This document shows positions 1 through 8,321 of a stretch of DNA of 8,321 bases, piece by piece (the first letter of the stretch is position 1; each line of letters begins with the position of its first letter). The notes under the pieces were generated by a model. The model saw only the letters and a program-made list of their open reading frames with translations. It did no database searches and had not been told where the DNA came from. The translations under genes and the position numbers were made by a program. Source of the stretch: Candidatus Methylomirabilota bacterium. Lineage in GTDB: Bacteria > Methylomirabilota > Methylomirabilia > Methylomirabilales > Methylomirabilaceae. Location of the stretch: the NCBI GenBank assembly GCA_016200385.1, contig JACQEV010000054.1:1-8321 (forward strand), written 5' to 3'.

Positions 1-2022
<2,022 letters not shown>

Positions 2023-2029
2023 CGCTATT

Positions 2030-2035
2030 ACCTCC
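2030..2035 (-). promoter_or_regulatory. Ribosome-binding site deciding the rpoC TTG start
   Basis: The minus strand reads GGAGGT here, a near-perfect Shine-Dalgarno sequence, 7 nt before the TTG at 2022. The alternative ATG at 2073 has only a poor GGCGG one base away. This site therefore decides for the non-ATG start. Confidence 0.85.
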
Positions 2036-2052
2036 GCGCGCTTTGGCGCACA
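2035..2052 (-). promoter_or_regulatory. Small hairpin abutting the rpoC ribosome-binding site
   Basis: The minus-strand transcript can form a 7-bp stem, UGUGCGC with GCGCGCG, closing a CAAA loop (five Watson-Crick and two G-U pairs). Its last base is the first G of the rpoC GGAGGT. It could modulate ribosome loading between rpoB and rpoC. It has no U-tract, so it is not an intrinsic terminator. The pairing is seen in the sequence; the role is inferred, and in a GC-rich region it may be chance. Confidence 0.3.
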
Positions 2053-2116
2053 CGTGCTTTCCAGCTCAGACATTCCGCCTGGATTGCCCGCCCGACTGCG
2101 GGACTCACCAAGCCGG

Positions 2117-5100
2117 CTAGTCTTTCTTCAGCTCCACATCGAGGCCCAAGCTCTGCAGTTCCTTCACCAAGACGTTGAAGGACTCCGGGAGACCCGGCTC
2201 GAGGGCGCAGTCGCCCTTGACGATCGACTCGTACATCTTTGTCCGTCCCACGACATCGTCAGACTTCACGGTGAGGATCTCCTGAAGGGTGTAGGCGGCG
2301 CCGTATGCCTCCAGAGCCCACACCTCCATCTCCCCGAACCGTTGTCCGCCGAACTGGGCCTTGCCCCCGAGGGGCTGCTGGGTGACCAACGAGTAGGGAC
2401 CGATGGAGCGGGCATGGATCTTGTCATCCACAAGGTGGGCCAGTTTCATCAGATAGATATAGCCGACCGTCACCTCCTGATGGAACGGCTTCCCGGTCCG
2501 GCCGTCATAGAGAACGGTCTTCCCAGAGGCGGGGAAGCCGGCGCGCTTCAGCCAGGCTCTGATCTCTTTTTCGTTCGCTCCATCAAAGACCGGCGAGGCG
2601 ACCCGCATCCCCAGGGCTTGGGCGGCCCAACACAGGTGCGTCTCCAAGATCTGGCCCACGTTCATCCGGGATGGAACACCCAGGGGGTTGAGGACCACCT
2701 CAACGGGGGTGCCATCTGGAAGGTAGGGCATATCCTCTTCGGGAAGGATCTTCGCGATAACCCCCTTGTTCCCGTGTCGGCCAGCGATCTTATCGCCCAC
2801 TGAAAGCTTTCGCTTCATGGCCACGTAGACCTTGACCATCTTGAAGACGCCGGGGGCAAGCTCATCTCCTCGTGTCACCCTGCTGATCCGCTCTTCCAAG
2901 AGCGTTTGGAGGACGTGGATCTGGTTGTCGGCCGCGTCGCTTATCCTGGTGGCCTTCCGACCCAGCTCTTCGTCCAATCGGCCAGCCAACTCAACCAGAT
3001 CCTCATGGGAAAGCTTGTCCAGAATCTCGCTGGTCAGTTTCTTCCCCTTGGGTACCATGATCTTGCGCGTTCTCTTACTCCGGATCTCCTTGCCGACACT
3101 CCGACCCTCCAGGATGGAACGAAGCTTCCTGTCGCGCTCCGCGGCAATAATGCTGATTTCGTCGTCGAAGTCCTTGCGAAGCCGGCTGACCTCCTCGTCC
3201 TCGATCGATTTGGCCCGCTCGTCCTTCTCGATCCCCTTCCGGGAGAAGACCTTCACATCAACCACGGTCCCGTGAATGCCGGGGGGGACATAGAGGGAGG
3301 CGTCCCGAACATCCTCGGCCTTCTCGCCGAAGATGGCCCGCAGCAACCTCTCCTCCGGGGTCAGTACGGTTTCACCCTTTGGAGTGACCTTTCCCACGAG
3401 GATATCACCCGGCTTCACCTCGGCCCCAATCCGGATGATCCCGCTTTCGTCAAGATCCTTCAGCGCGTCCTCCCCCACATTCGGGGTGTCGCGTGTCATC
3501 TCCTCCTTGCCCAGCTTGGTGTCACGGGCCTCGATCTCGAATTCCTCGATATGGATGGAGGTGTAGCGGTCATCCTTGACCAGCCGTTCACTGATCAGAA
3601 TCGCGTCCTCAAAATTGTATCCACCCCACGGCATGAAGGCCACCAAGACGTTCTGCCCAAGAGCCAACTCGCCGTTCTGAGTGGCCGGACCGTCGGCAAT
3701 AACCTGGCCCTTTGCAATCCGTTCACCCTTCCTGACAATCGGTTTCTGGTTGATGCAGGTATTCTGGTTGCTACGTCGGAACTTGACGAGGGTGTAGATG
3801 TCCACGCCAGAGGTGTCTCCGTCCTCTCCCTTGGCGTCCGAGGCCCGGACGATGATTCGCTCGGCGCTGACCGACTCGACGACCCCCCCACGCCGGGCAA
3901 CCAAGACCGCCCCCGAGTCCTTGGCCGAGGCGTGTTCCATTCCGGTCCCGACCACCGGGGCCTCAGGTCGCAGGAGGGGAACCGCCTGGCGCTGCATGTT
4001 GGCCCCCATGAGGGCCCGATTGGCATCGTCATGCTCGAGGAAGGGGATGAGCGACGTAGAAACCCCCACCAGTTGTTTCGGGGAAACATCCATGTAATCG
4101 ATCTTACTGGGGGGGACCACGACAAAGTTCCCCCCAGACCTCGCCGAGACCCGATCGGATGTGAGGCGCCCTCGTGCGTCCAGCTCTGCGTTGGCCTGGG
4201 CGATGGTGTATTTCTCCTCCTCGTCGGCCGTCAGATAGTCGATCTCGTCAGTCACAACGCCACCCCGCACCTTGCGATAGGGTGTCTCGATAAAGCCGAA
4301 ATCGTTGACGCAAGCGTACGTAGAGAGGCTGGCAATGAGACCGACATTGGGTCCTTCTGGTGTCTCGATGGGACACATACGCCCGTAGTGTGTTGGGTGG
4401 ACATCCCGAACCTCAAACCCTGCTCGCTCCCGAGACAGGCCTCCCGGACCCAAGGCTGACAACCGCCGCTTATGGGTCAGCTCAGCCAATGGATTGGTCT
4501 GGTCCATAAACTGAGATAGCTGGGAGCTGCCGAAGAACTCCTTCAGGGCTGCCGTCACTGGCTTGGCGTTCACCAAGTCGTGGGGCATGAGGGTCTCCAA
4601 CTCCTGGGTGCTCATCCGCTCCCGCACCGCCCGCTCCATCCGCGCCAACCCGATGCGGAACTGGTCTTCCAAGAGCTCGCCCGCCGAACGGACCCGACGA
4701 TTGCCGAGATGGTCGATATCGTCCACAGAGGTCCCCGTCTCGCCGTGCTTCAGCCGGAGCAGGTATCGGATGACCGCAACGATGTCATCCACAGAGCCAC
4801 TCCGCCCCTGCACAGCAGCGCCCCGATAGCGACGGCTCATGAGGGTGCGGACCTCGAGGGGCACCTCCATCCCCAGCTTGCGATTCATCTTCAGGCGCCC
4901 CACCTTGGAAAGATCGTAGCGCCTCGAGTTAAAGAAGATGGACTCCAGGAATGCCTTCGTCGCTTCCTCGTTGGGCGGGTCCCCTGGTCGCATTCTCCGG
5001 TAGATCTCGGTGAGAGCCTCTTTTTCGGAGCGAGTCTGGTCACGGACGATGGTCTCACGGATGTCGAACACTTCCCGGCCATCAAGGCTCGAAAGCACGG

Positions 5101-6130
5101 TGAAGCTGCTCACCCCGCTCTTCATGATCTGCTCGAGCGCCTCTTCTGTGATCTCTTGAGCGCACTCCAGTATCACCTCGCCGGTCTTTGTGTCAACGAC
5201 ATCAGCGGCCAGGAAGCGACCAATGACATCCTCTTTGTACAGGGGTACCTGTGTGATCTTCACTGTCTGCAGCCGCTTCTGGGCCACCTTGGTGATCCGC
5301 TTGGTTGCCCCGAGGATCGGTTGCCTGGAGTGGGGATCAGGGATCTCCTTGCTCACACGAAAGCTGGTAGCGCCGGGCGAATTCACAGAGAGGAGGATCT
5401 CCTTCCCTTTCTGGATATGCAGGACATCCCGCTGATAGAAGAGATTCAGGGCCTCCTCACTGCTGCTGTAGCCGATCGCCCGCAACAGGATCGTGGCCAA
5501 GAACTTCCGTCGTCGGTCCACCCGGACATGGAGAACGTCGCTCGCGTCGAACTCGAATTCCAGCCAGGAGCCTCGATACGGGATCAGTCGAGCGGAGTAG
5601 AGGGTCTTGCCGCTCGGATGGGTCTTGCCTGCATCGTGGTCGAAGAAGACCCCCGGCGACCGGTGGAGCTGGCTGACCACGACCCGCTCCGTCCCGTTGA
5701 TGATGAAGGTGCCGTGCACCGTCATCAACGGCATCTCTCCCAGGTAGACCTCCTGCTCCTTAATGTCCCGGATGCTCCGAGCCTCGGAGCCCGCCTGCTT
5801 GTCCCAGACCACCAGGCGGAGTGTCACCTTGAGAGGGACGGAGAAGGTCATCCCCTTCTCCCGACATTCCTCGGCGCTGTACTTGGGCGCCCCGAACTCG
5901 TACTTCACGAACTCCAGTGAGGCCGAGTTGTCGTAATCGAAAATCGGAAAGATGCTGGCAAAGACCCCCTGAAGGCCGATCTCCTCGCGTGCGTGGAAAG
6001 GAACCTTCATCTGAAGGAATTGATCAAAGGATCGCCGCTGGATCTCAATGAGATTGGGAATGGAGATGATCTCTTTGATCTTGGCAAAGCTGCTGCGCTC
6101 GGCAGCTACGCTCTTCTTCGCTAGAGCCAT
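2117..6130 (-). CDS. rpoB: DNA-directed RNA polymerase subunit beta
   Basis: This is complete beta, 1,337 residues against 1,342 in E. coli, the partner of beta' in the polymerase catalytic core. The N-terminal protrusion block [20 protein letters not shown] is at 18-37. A betai4-like insertion lies at about 240-360. The rifampicin-pocket cluster runs from [11 protein letters not shown] at 534 to L560, followed by [20 protein letters not shown] at 575-594. The [15 protein letters not shown] block (834-848) includes E841 and D842 near the active site. The helical, charged stretch at about 963-1085 is a betai9-like insertion. The conserved lysines K1114 and K1122 sit in [12 protein letters not shown], and the C-terminal clamp block is [27 protein letters not shown] (given as the family motif starting at residue 1252). 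ATG at 6130 is preceded by AAGGAGAT at 6139-6146, a slightly long spacing of about 10 nt from GGAG. The stop is TAG. It lies 27 nt after rplL and 94 nt before rpoC. Nothing looks truncated. Confidence 0.99.
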   Translation of the reverse strand: MALAKKSVAAERSSFAKIKEIISIPNLIEIQRRSFDQFLQMKVPFHAREEIGLQGVFASIFPIFDYDNSASLEFVKYEFGAPKYSAEECREKGMTFSVPLKVTLRLVVWDKQAGSEARSIRDIKEQEVYLGEMPLMTVHGTFIINGTERVVVSQLHRSPGVFFDHDAGKTHPSGKTLYSARLIPYRGSWLEFEFDASDVLHVRVDRRRKFLATILLRAIGYSSSEEALNLFYQRDVLHIQKGKEILLSVNSPGATSFRVSKEIPDPHSRQPILGATKRITKVAQKRLQTVKITQVPLYKEDVIGRFLAADVVDTKTGEVILECAQEITEEALEQIMKSGVSSFTVLSSLDGREVFDIRETIVRDQTRSEKEALTEIYRRMRPGDPPNEEATKAFLESIFFNSRRYDLSKVGRLKMNRKLGMEVPLEVRTLMSRRYRGAAVQGRSGSVDDIVAVIRYLLRLKHGETGTSVDDIDHLGNRRVRSAGELLEDQFRIGLARMERAVRERMSTQELETLMPHDLVNAKPVTAALKEFFGSSQLSQFMDQTNPLAELTHKRRLSALGPGGLSRERAGFEVRDVHPTHYGRMCPIETPEGPNVGLIASLSTYACVNDFGFIETPYRKVRGGVVTDEIDYLTADEEEKYTIAQANAELDARGRLTSDRVSARSGGNFVVVPPSKIDYMDVSPKQLVGVSTSLIPFLEHDDANRALMGANMQRQAVPLLRPEAPVVGTGMEHASAKDSGAVLVARRGGVVESVSAERIIVRASDAKGEDGDTSGVDIYTLVKFRRSNQNTCINQKPIVRKGERIAKGQVIADGPATQNGELALGQNVLVAFMPWGGYNFEDAILISERLVKDDRYTSIHIEEFEIEARDTKLGKEEMTRDTPNVGEDALKDLDESGIIRIGAEVKPGDILVGKVTPKGETVLTPEERLLRAIFGEKAEDVRDASLYVPPGIHGTVVDVKVFSRKGIEKDERAKSIEDEEVSRLRKDFDDEISIIAAERDRKLRSILEGRSVGKEIRSKRTRKIMVPKGKKLTSEILDKLSHEDLVELAGRLDEELGRKATRISDAADNQIHVLQTLLEERISRVTRGDELAPGVFKMVKVYVAMKRKLSVGDKIAGRHGNKGVIAKILPEEDMPYLPDGTPVEVVLNPLGVPSRMNVGQILETHLCWAAQALGMRVASPVFDGANEKEIRAWLKRAGFPASGKTVLYDGRTGKPFHQEVTVGYIYLMKLAHLVDDKIHARSIGPYSLVTQQPLGGKAQFGGQRFGEMEVWALEAYGAAYTLQEILTVKSDDVVGRTKMYESIVKGDCALEPGLPESFNVLVKELQSLGLDVELKKD

Positions 6131-6138
6131 TCGTCTGT

Positions 6139-6146
6139 ATCTCCTT
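6139..6146 (-). promoter_or_regulatory. rpoB ribosome-binding site
   Basis: The minus strand reads AAGGAGAT within the 27-nt rplL-rpoB gap. The GGAG core ends 10 nt before the ATG at 6130, toward the long end of useful spacing. Other ATG-proximal purine runs are weaker. Confidence 0.65.
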
Positions 6147-6157
6147 TTTCTCCCGTC

Positions 6158-6547
6158 CTACTTGAGCTCCACCGTCGCGCCAGCCGTTTGTAGCTTTCCT
6201 TTGATCTCCTCCGCCTCAGCCTTCGAAATCCCCTCCTTCACCGGCTTCGGTGCACCGTCGACCAGGTCCTTCGCCTCTTTCAGCCCAAGTCCGGTGATTG
6301 CCCTCACCTCCTTGATAACCTGGATCTTCTTCTCCCCTATACCGACCAAGATCACGGAGAACTCCGTCTTCTCCTCGGCAGCCGGAGCAGCCACCCCGCC
6401 CCCGCCAGGGGCAGCCACCGCCACGGGCGCCATCGCGGCGGCAGACACACCGAATTTCTCCTCGATCCCCTTCACCAGTTTGTTCAGGTCCAGGACCGTC
6501 CAATGTTCGATCGAGTCCAGCACATCATCAACTGTTACCGTTGCCAT
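6158..6547 (-). CDS. rplL: 50S ribosomal protein L7/L12 (bL12)
   Basis: This is the multicopy flexible stalk protein that recruits and activates the translational GTPases EF-Tu, EF-G and IF2. The 129-residue product has the usual three parts. The dimerising N-terminal domain (about 1-34) includes [15 protein letters not shown]. An Ala/Pro/Gly hinge (about 35-58) contains a GGGG run at 48-51. The C-terminal factor-binding domain (about 59-129) includes EKTEFSVIL and the conserved [11 protein letters not shown] at 86-96. The length is slightly above E. coli (121), mostly from the hinge and N-terminus. I chose ATG at 6547 because AGGAG (6553-6557) lies 5 nt upstream. A GTG at 6553 would add two residues but would overlap that site. 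It lies between rplJ, whose product anchors L12 dimers, and rpoB. The stop is TAG. Confidence 0.98.
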   Translation of the reverse strand: MATVTVDDVLDSIEHWTVLDLNKLVKGIEEKFGVSAAAMAPVAVAAPGGGGVAAPAAEEKTEFSVILVGIGEKKIQVIKEVRAITGLGLKEAKDLVDGAPKPVKEGISKAEAEEIKGKLQTAGATVELK

Positions 6548-6552
6548 CGTCA

Positions 6553-6557
6553 CTCCT
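6553..6557 (-). promoter_or_regulatory. rplL ribosome-binding site
   Basis: The minus strand reads AGGAG, 5 nt before ATG 6547, within a purine-rich run. Strong initiation is expected, because L12 must be made at four to six copies per L10. The site also rules out the GTG start at 6553. Confidence 0.75.
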
Positions 6558-6603
6558 CTCCTTCATTGCCGTTGTCATAGATCGCTCAAGCGTCCCCAGC
6601 CGC

Positions 6604-7137
6604 TTATGGCCGAGGCGGTTCCTGCTCTTTCTTCTCTTTGACCGCCTTCAGGGCCATCAGGAGAGAACGCAGTGGTCCTTGCATTACGGCCACGAGGCCC
6701 AGAAGGGGGGACTGCATGATGCCAGCGAGCTTTGCCAGAAGCACCTCGCGCGGTGGGAGCTCGGCTAAGGCCAGCGCGTCTTGCTTGTCCAGCACCTTAC
6801 CCTCTACGAAGCCCGCTTTGATCTGGAAGCTCGGTTTGGTCTTGGCGTACGAGGCCAGGAGCTTGGCCGGCAAGGCCGGATCACCCCTGCCAACGACCAG
6901 AGCCGTCGGGCCGGCAAGGTGGGGCTCCAACTTCTGCAGGTCCGTCCCCCTGGCAGCCAGTTTAGCAAGGCTGTTCTTGACGACCCGTAAATCCACCGCT
7001 TGATGGCGGAGCAGCTTTCTCAACTCGGTCAACTCGCTCACGCTGAGACCTCGATGGTCTGCCAGCATGGTCACCTTCGCCCCCGCCAGCAGACTCTTGA
7101 GCTCGTCAACAACCGCAGCTTTTTCGACCCGTTTCAC
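6604..7137 (-). CDS. rplJ: 50S ribosomal protein L10 (uL10)
   Basis: L10 anchors the L12 dimers to the GTPase-associated region of 23S rRNA, next to L11. The 177-residue product has the typical rRNA-binding N-terminal domain with LADHRGLSVSELTELRKLLR at 25-44 and LRVVKNSLAKLA at 50-61. GPTALVVGRGDP follows at 76-87. From LPP at 127 a long C-terminal helical tail with LAGIMQSPLLGLVAVMQG and PLRSLLMALKAVKEKK forms the L12-binding helix. It is about ten residues longer than in E. coli and resembles the Thermotoga type that carries three L12 dimers. The last residues, EQEPPRP, are a loose tail. The start is GTG at 7137, supported by GGAGG at 7143-7147 with a 5-nt spacer. The stop is TAA. It lies 43 nt after rplA and 56 nt before rplL. 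In other bacteria the L10-L12 complex represses its own mRNA. Confidence 0.98.
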   Translation of the reverse strand: MKRVEKAAVVDELKSLLAGAKVTMLADHRGLSVSELTELRKLLRHQAVDLRVVKNSLAKLAARGTDLQKLEPHLAGPTALVVGRGDPALPAKLLASYAKTKPSFQIKAGFVEGKVLDKQDALALAELPPREVLLAKLAGIMQSPLLGLVAVMQGPLRSLLMALKAVKEKKEQEPPRP

Positions 7138-7142
7138 CGCAT

Positions 7143-7147
7143 CCTCC
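7143..7147 (-). promoter_or_regulatory. rplJ ribosome-binding site deciding the GTG start
   Basis: The minus strand reads GGAGG, 5 nt before the GTG at 7137. The 43-nt gap upstream is purine-rich and holds further SD-like words (GAGGTG, AAGGAG) at distances too great to serve this start. Confidence 0.8.
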
Positions 7148-7180
7148 GTCGCACACTCCTTCTTCCCACCTCTTCCCGCC

Positions 7181-7888
7181 CTAGACCTTCACCAGTCCTG
7201 AGAGGGTATTGAGGTCGACCTTGACGCCCGGTCCCATTGTGGATGAAATCGCCACCCCCTTTACGTATCGACCTTTGCTGGATGCGGGTTTTGCCCGGAC
7301 TAAGGCCTCCAGCAGGGTCACCGCATTGTCATAGAGCTGGTTCTGCGTGAAGGAAGCTTTCCCGAACGGAGCATGGATGATCCCGGCCTTCTCCACCCGA
7401 AACTCGATCTTTCCACCCTTGAACTCCCGGACCGCCCTCCCGACGTCAAACGTCACAGTGCCGGTCTTCGGATTGGGCATCAGGCCTCGAGGACCCAGGA
7501 TTTTTCCCAGCCGCCCCACCTGGCCCATAACGTCGGGAGTGGCGATGGCCCGGTCGAAGTCAAGCCACCCCTGCTGAATCTTCTCTATCAGATCTTCGCA
7601 CCCGACATGGTCGGCTCCAGCCTCTCGGCCTTCCTTTTCTTTTTCACCCTTGGTGAAAACCAGTACCCGGACCCCCTTCCCTGTTCCATGGGGCAAGACC
7701 ACCGTGCCCCTGACCATTTGATCAGCATGCTTTGGATCAACTCCCAGGCGAACAGCGATCTCGACTGTTTCATCGAACTTTGACTTGGCATTCGACTTCA
7801 CGACCCCAATAGCGCTGGCCAGATCGCTGGAGCCTGCCTGCCTGACCGCCTCAGCAGCCGCTTTATAACGTTTCCCGATTCTCGCCAT
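7181..7888 (-). CDS. rplA: 50S ribosomal protein L1 (uL1)
   Basis: L1 binds 23S rRNA helices 76-78, forms the mobile L1 stalk and helps release deacylated tRNA from the E site. In many bacteria it also represses the L11-L1 mRNA. The 235-residue product matches the family length (234 in E. coli). Domain I is made of both termini: [20 protein letters not shown] at 35-54, and the C-terminal [19 protein letters not shown] with the RNA-contacting T217-M218-G219. Domain II (about 67-159) includes [19 protein letters not shown] at 127-145. I chose ATG 7888 because MARIGKRYK is the usual N-terminus; a GTG at 7900 would add MGWN with no SD. The SD for 7888 is poor (GGGGTGG, 3 nt away). The gene starts directly after an unusual heptamer-repeat spacer. 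The stop is TAG. Confidence 0.98.
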   Translation of the reverse strand: MARIGKRYKAAAEAVRQAGSSDLASAIGVVKSNAKSKFDETVEIAVRLGVDPKHADQMVRGTVVLPHGTGKGVRVLVFTKGEKEKEGREAGADHVGCEDLIEKIQQGWLDFDRAIATPDVMGQVGRLGKILGPRGLMPNPKTGTVTFDVGRAVREFKGGKIEFRVEKAGIIHAPFGKASFTQNQLYDNAVTLLEALVRAKPASSKGRYVKGVAISSTMGPGVKVDLNTLSGLVKV

Positions 7889-7906
7889 GTTCCACCCCAC
7901 AAGAGC

Positions 7907-7936
7907 AGGGTATGGGGGTTAGGGTCTAGGGTTCAG
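7907..7936 (+). repeat. AGGGTNN heptamer array, plus-strand arm (4 units)
   Basis: Four units start at 7907, 7914, 7921 and 7928 with an exact 7-nt period. Three begin AGGGT; the 7914 unit is GGGGGTT. The plus strand therefore has four G-tracts (7908-7931) separated by 3-4 nt, a G-quadruplex-type pattern. It resembles the telomere-like TAGGG repeats seen between genes in some bacteria. It is paired with a reverse-oriented array at 7961-7990. Confidence 0.7.
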
Positions 7937-7960
7937 TAGAGCGCCAGCGTTCCTTCCTAT

Positions 7961-7990
7961 CTTGACCCTATACCCTCTACCCTCAACCCT
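7961..7990 (-). repeat. AGGGTNN heptamer array, minus-strand arm (4 units)
   Basis: On the minus strand four AGGGT units begin at 7990, 7983, 7976 and 7969, again exactly 7 nt apart. The G-tracts span 7989-7966 with three 4-nt loops, so the rplK-rplA transcript carries a G3-N4 quadruplex motif. The array faces the plus-strand arm at 7907-7936, forming an inverted repeat. Degenerate period-7 words continue upstream to the rplK stop codon. Confidence 0.75.
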
Positions 7991-7995
7991 AGTTC

Positions 7996-8321
7996 CTAGA
8001 CCACCTCGATCCCCATGGTCCTTGCGGTTCCTTCGATAATCCTCACGGCCGATTCAAGGGACAGCGCATTCAAGTCCGGCATCTTCGTCCTGGCGATCTC
8101 TTCCACCTGCTTTCTTGTCACCTTCCCCACCTTCACGCGGTTGGGCTCCTTGGAAGCCTGAGCGATGCCAGCAGCCTGTTTTAACAGGACCGCCGCCGGG
8201 GGAGTTTTAGTGACGAAGCTGAACGACCGGTCCCCATAGATCGTAATGACAACGGGGATGACGAGGCCCTCCTGGGCTGACGTCTGAGCGTTGAAGGCCT
8301 TGCAGAACTCCATGATGTTGA
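7996..8321 (-). CDS. rplK: 50S ribosomal protein L11 (5' end outside the window)
   Basis: L11 binds the GTPase-associated centre of 23S rRNA at the stalk base and is needed for RelA activation and normal factor turnover. The window holds 107 complete codons beginning at N of [14 protein letters not shown], which corresponds to about residue 34 of the family, so some 33 N-terminal residues (including the thiostrepton-site prolines) are missing. Visible parts are the end of the N-terminal domain ([20 protein letters not shown]), then [11 protein letters not shown] and the rRNA-binding C-terminal domain with [14 protein letters not shown] and [13 protein letters not shown]. The C-terminus stops right after EVV, one or two residues shorter than many homologs, and the TAG stop overlaps the edge of the heptamer repeat. 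Family identity is certain from the sequence; the true start lies beyond 8321. Confidence 0.97.
   Translation of the reverse strand, partial: NIMEFCKAFNAQTSAQEGLVIPVVITIYGDRSFSFVTKTPPAAVLLKQAAGIAQASKEPNRVKVGKVTRKQVEEIARTKMPDLNALSLESAVRIIEGTARTMGIEVV

Larger units (their letters stand above)
7889..7995 (-). promoter_or_regulatory. rplK-rplA spacer with possible long hairpin
   Basis: This 107-nt spacer is the longest in the block. It is almost filled by two opposed AGGGTNN arrays that could fold in the transcript into an imperfect 30-bp stem (21 of 30 positions complementary) around a 24-nt loop at 7937-7960. No poly-U run follows, so I do not call a terminator. The weak rplA SD (7892-7898) lies just downstream of the stem. 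The stem could tune rplA translation or mRNA stability; that is inference. Confidence 0.4.

Noticed and set aside
2091..2102. CCCG-ACTG-CGGG palindrome in the rpoB-rpoC gap as a terminator
   Set aside because: The stem is only 4 bp and no U-tract follows. The rpoC ribosome site and gene follow directly.
2906..5920. Long open frames on the plus strand opposite rpoB (2906-4459 and 4580-5920)
   Set aside because: They are antisense to a conserved beta gene, share one codon-phase relation to it, and show no recognisable domain or good ribosome site. GC-rich coding DNA produces such shadows.
6548..6603. Tiny open frame in the rplJ-rplL gap overlapping the rplL start (16 codons)
   Set aside because: It is short, has no ribosome site of its own and runs out of frame into rplL. 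It looks coincidental.
7886..7900. GTG at 7900 as the rplA start
   Set aside because: It adds an unconserved MGWN and has no Shine-Dalgarno. L1 proteins usually begin close to the [13 protein letters not shown] motif.
7907..7990. CRISPR array or insertion-sequence terminal repeats
   Set aside because: There are no 25-35-nt direct repeats with unique spacers, no transposase and no target-site duplication visible. The period is 7 nt only.
7889..7995. Promoter for rplA in the heptamer spacer (a TTGAGG word and a TATAGG word on the minus strand)
   Set aside because: The spacing between the two words is about 8 nt, and no TATAAT-like box lies about 17 nt from the TTGAGG. The TATAGG word is part of the repeat.

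Overview
The window holds one co-directional block on the minus strand. In transcription order it reads rplK (5' end missing), rplA, rplJ, rplL, rpoB, then rpoC (3' end missing). This is the classic bacterial L11-L1-L10-L12-beta-beta' cluster. It encodes the ribosomal stalk and L1-stalk proteins plus the two large catalytic RNA polymerase subunits. No gene is supported on the plus strand, and I see no tRNA, rRNA, CRISPR array, insertion sequence or prophage gene.

The proteins are bacterial. Beta carries both the betai4-like and betai9-like lineage insertions. Beta' is one continuous chain for at least 674 residues, so it is not the split form of cyanobacteria. GC content looks close to 60% (estimated, not counted). 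The protein style and the telomere-like intergenic repeat fit a Gram-negative-type environmental lineage such as NC10/Methylomirabilota, Nitrospirota or a deltaproteobacterial group. This placement is a weak guess; a beta/beta' phylogeny would settle it.

Layout from right to left, as transcribed: rplK ends at 7996. A 107-nt spacer follows (7889-7995) with two opposed arrays of a 7-nt AGGGTNN repeat. Then come rplA (7888-7181), a 43-nt purine-rich gap, rplJ (GTG start, 7137-6604), a 56-nt gap, rplL (6547-6158), a 27-nt gap, rpoB (6130-2117), a 94-nt gap with a small hairpin touching the ribosome-binding site, and rpoC (TTG start at 2022) running off the left edge. There is no gene-free stretch above 300 bases. 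No intrinsic terminator is visible, so the six genes can be read as one transcription unit.

How they work together: L11 and L10 with its L12 dimers build the GTPase-associated stalk that recruits elongation factors. L1 forms the opposite stalk that handles the E-site tRNA. Beta and beta' together form the RNA polymerase active site. Joint transcription couples ribosome and polymerase supply; in well-studied bacteria, L1 and L10 repress their own transcripts. The coding content is ordinary and I found no undescribed multi-gene system. The part most worth a second look is the rplK-rplA spacer, whose heptamer arrays form an inverted repeat with a four-G-tract motif on each strand.
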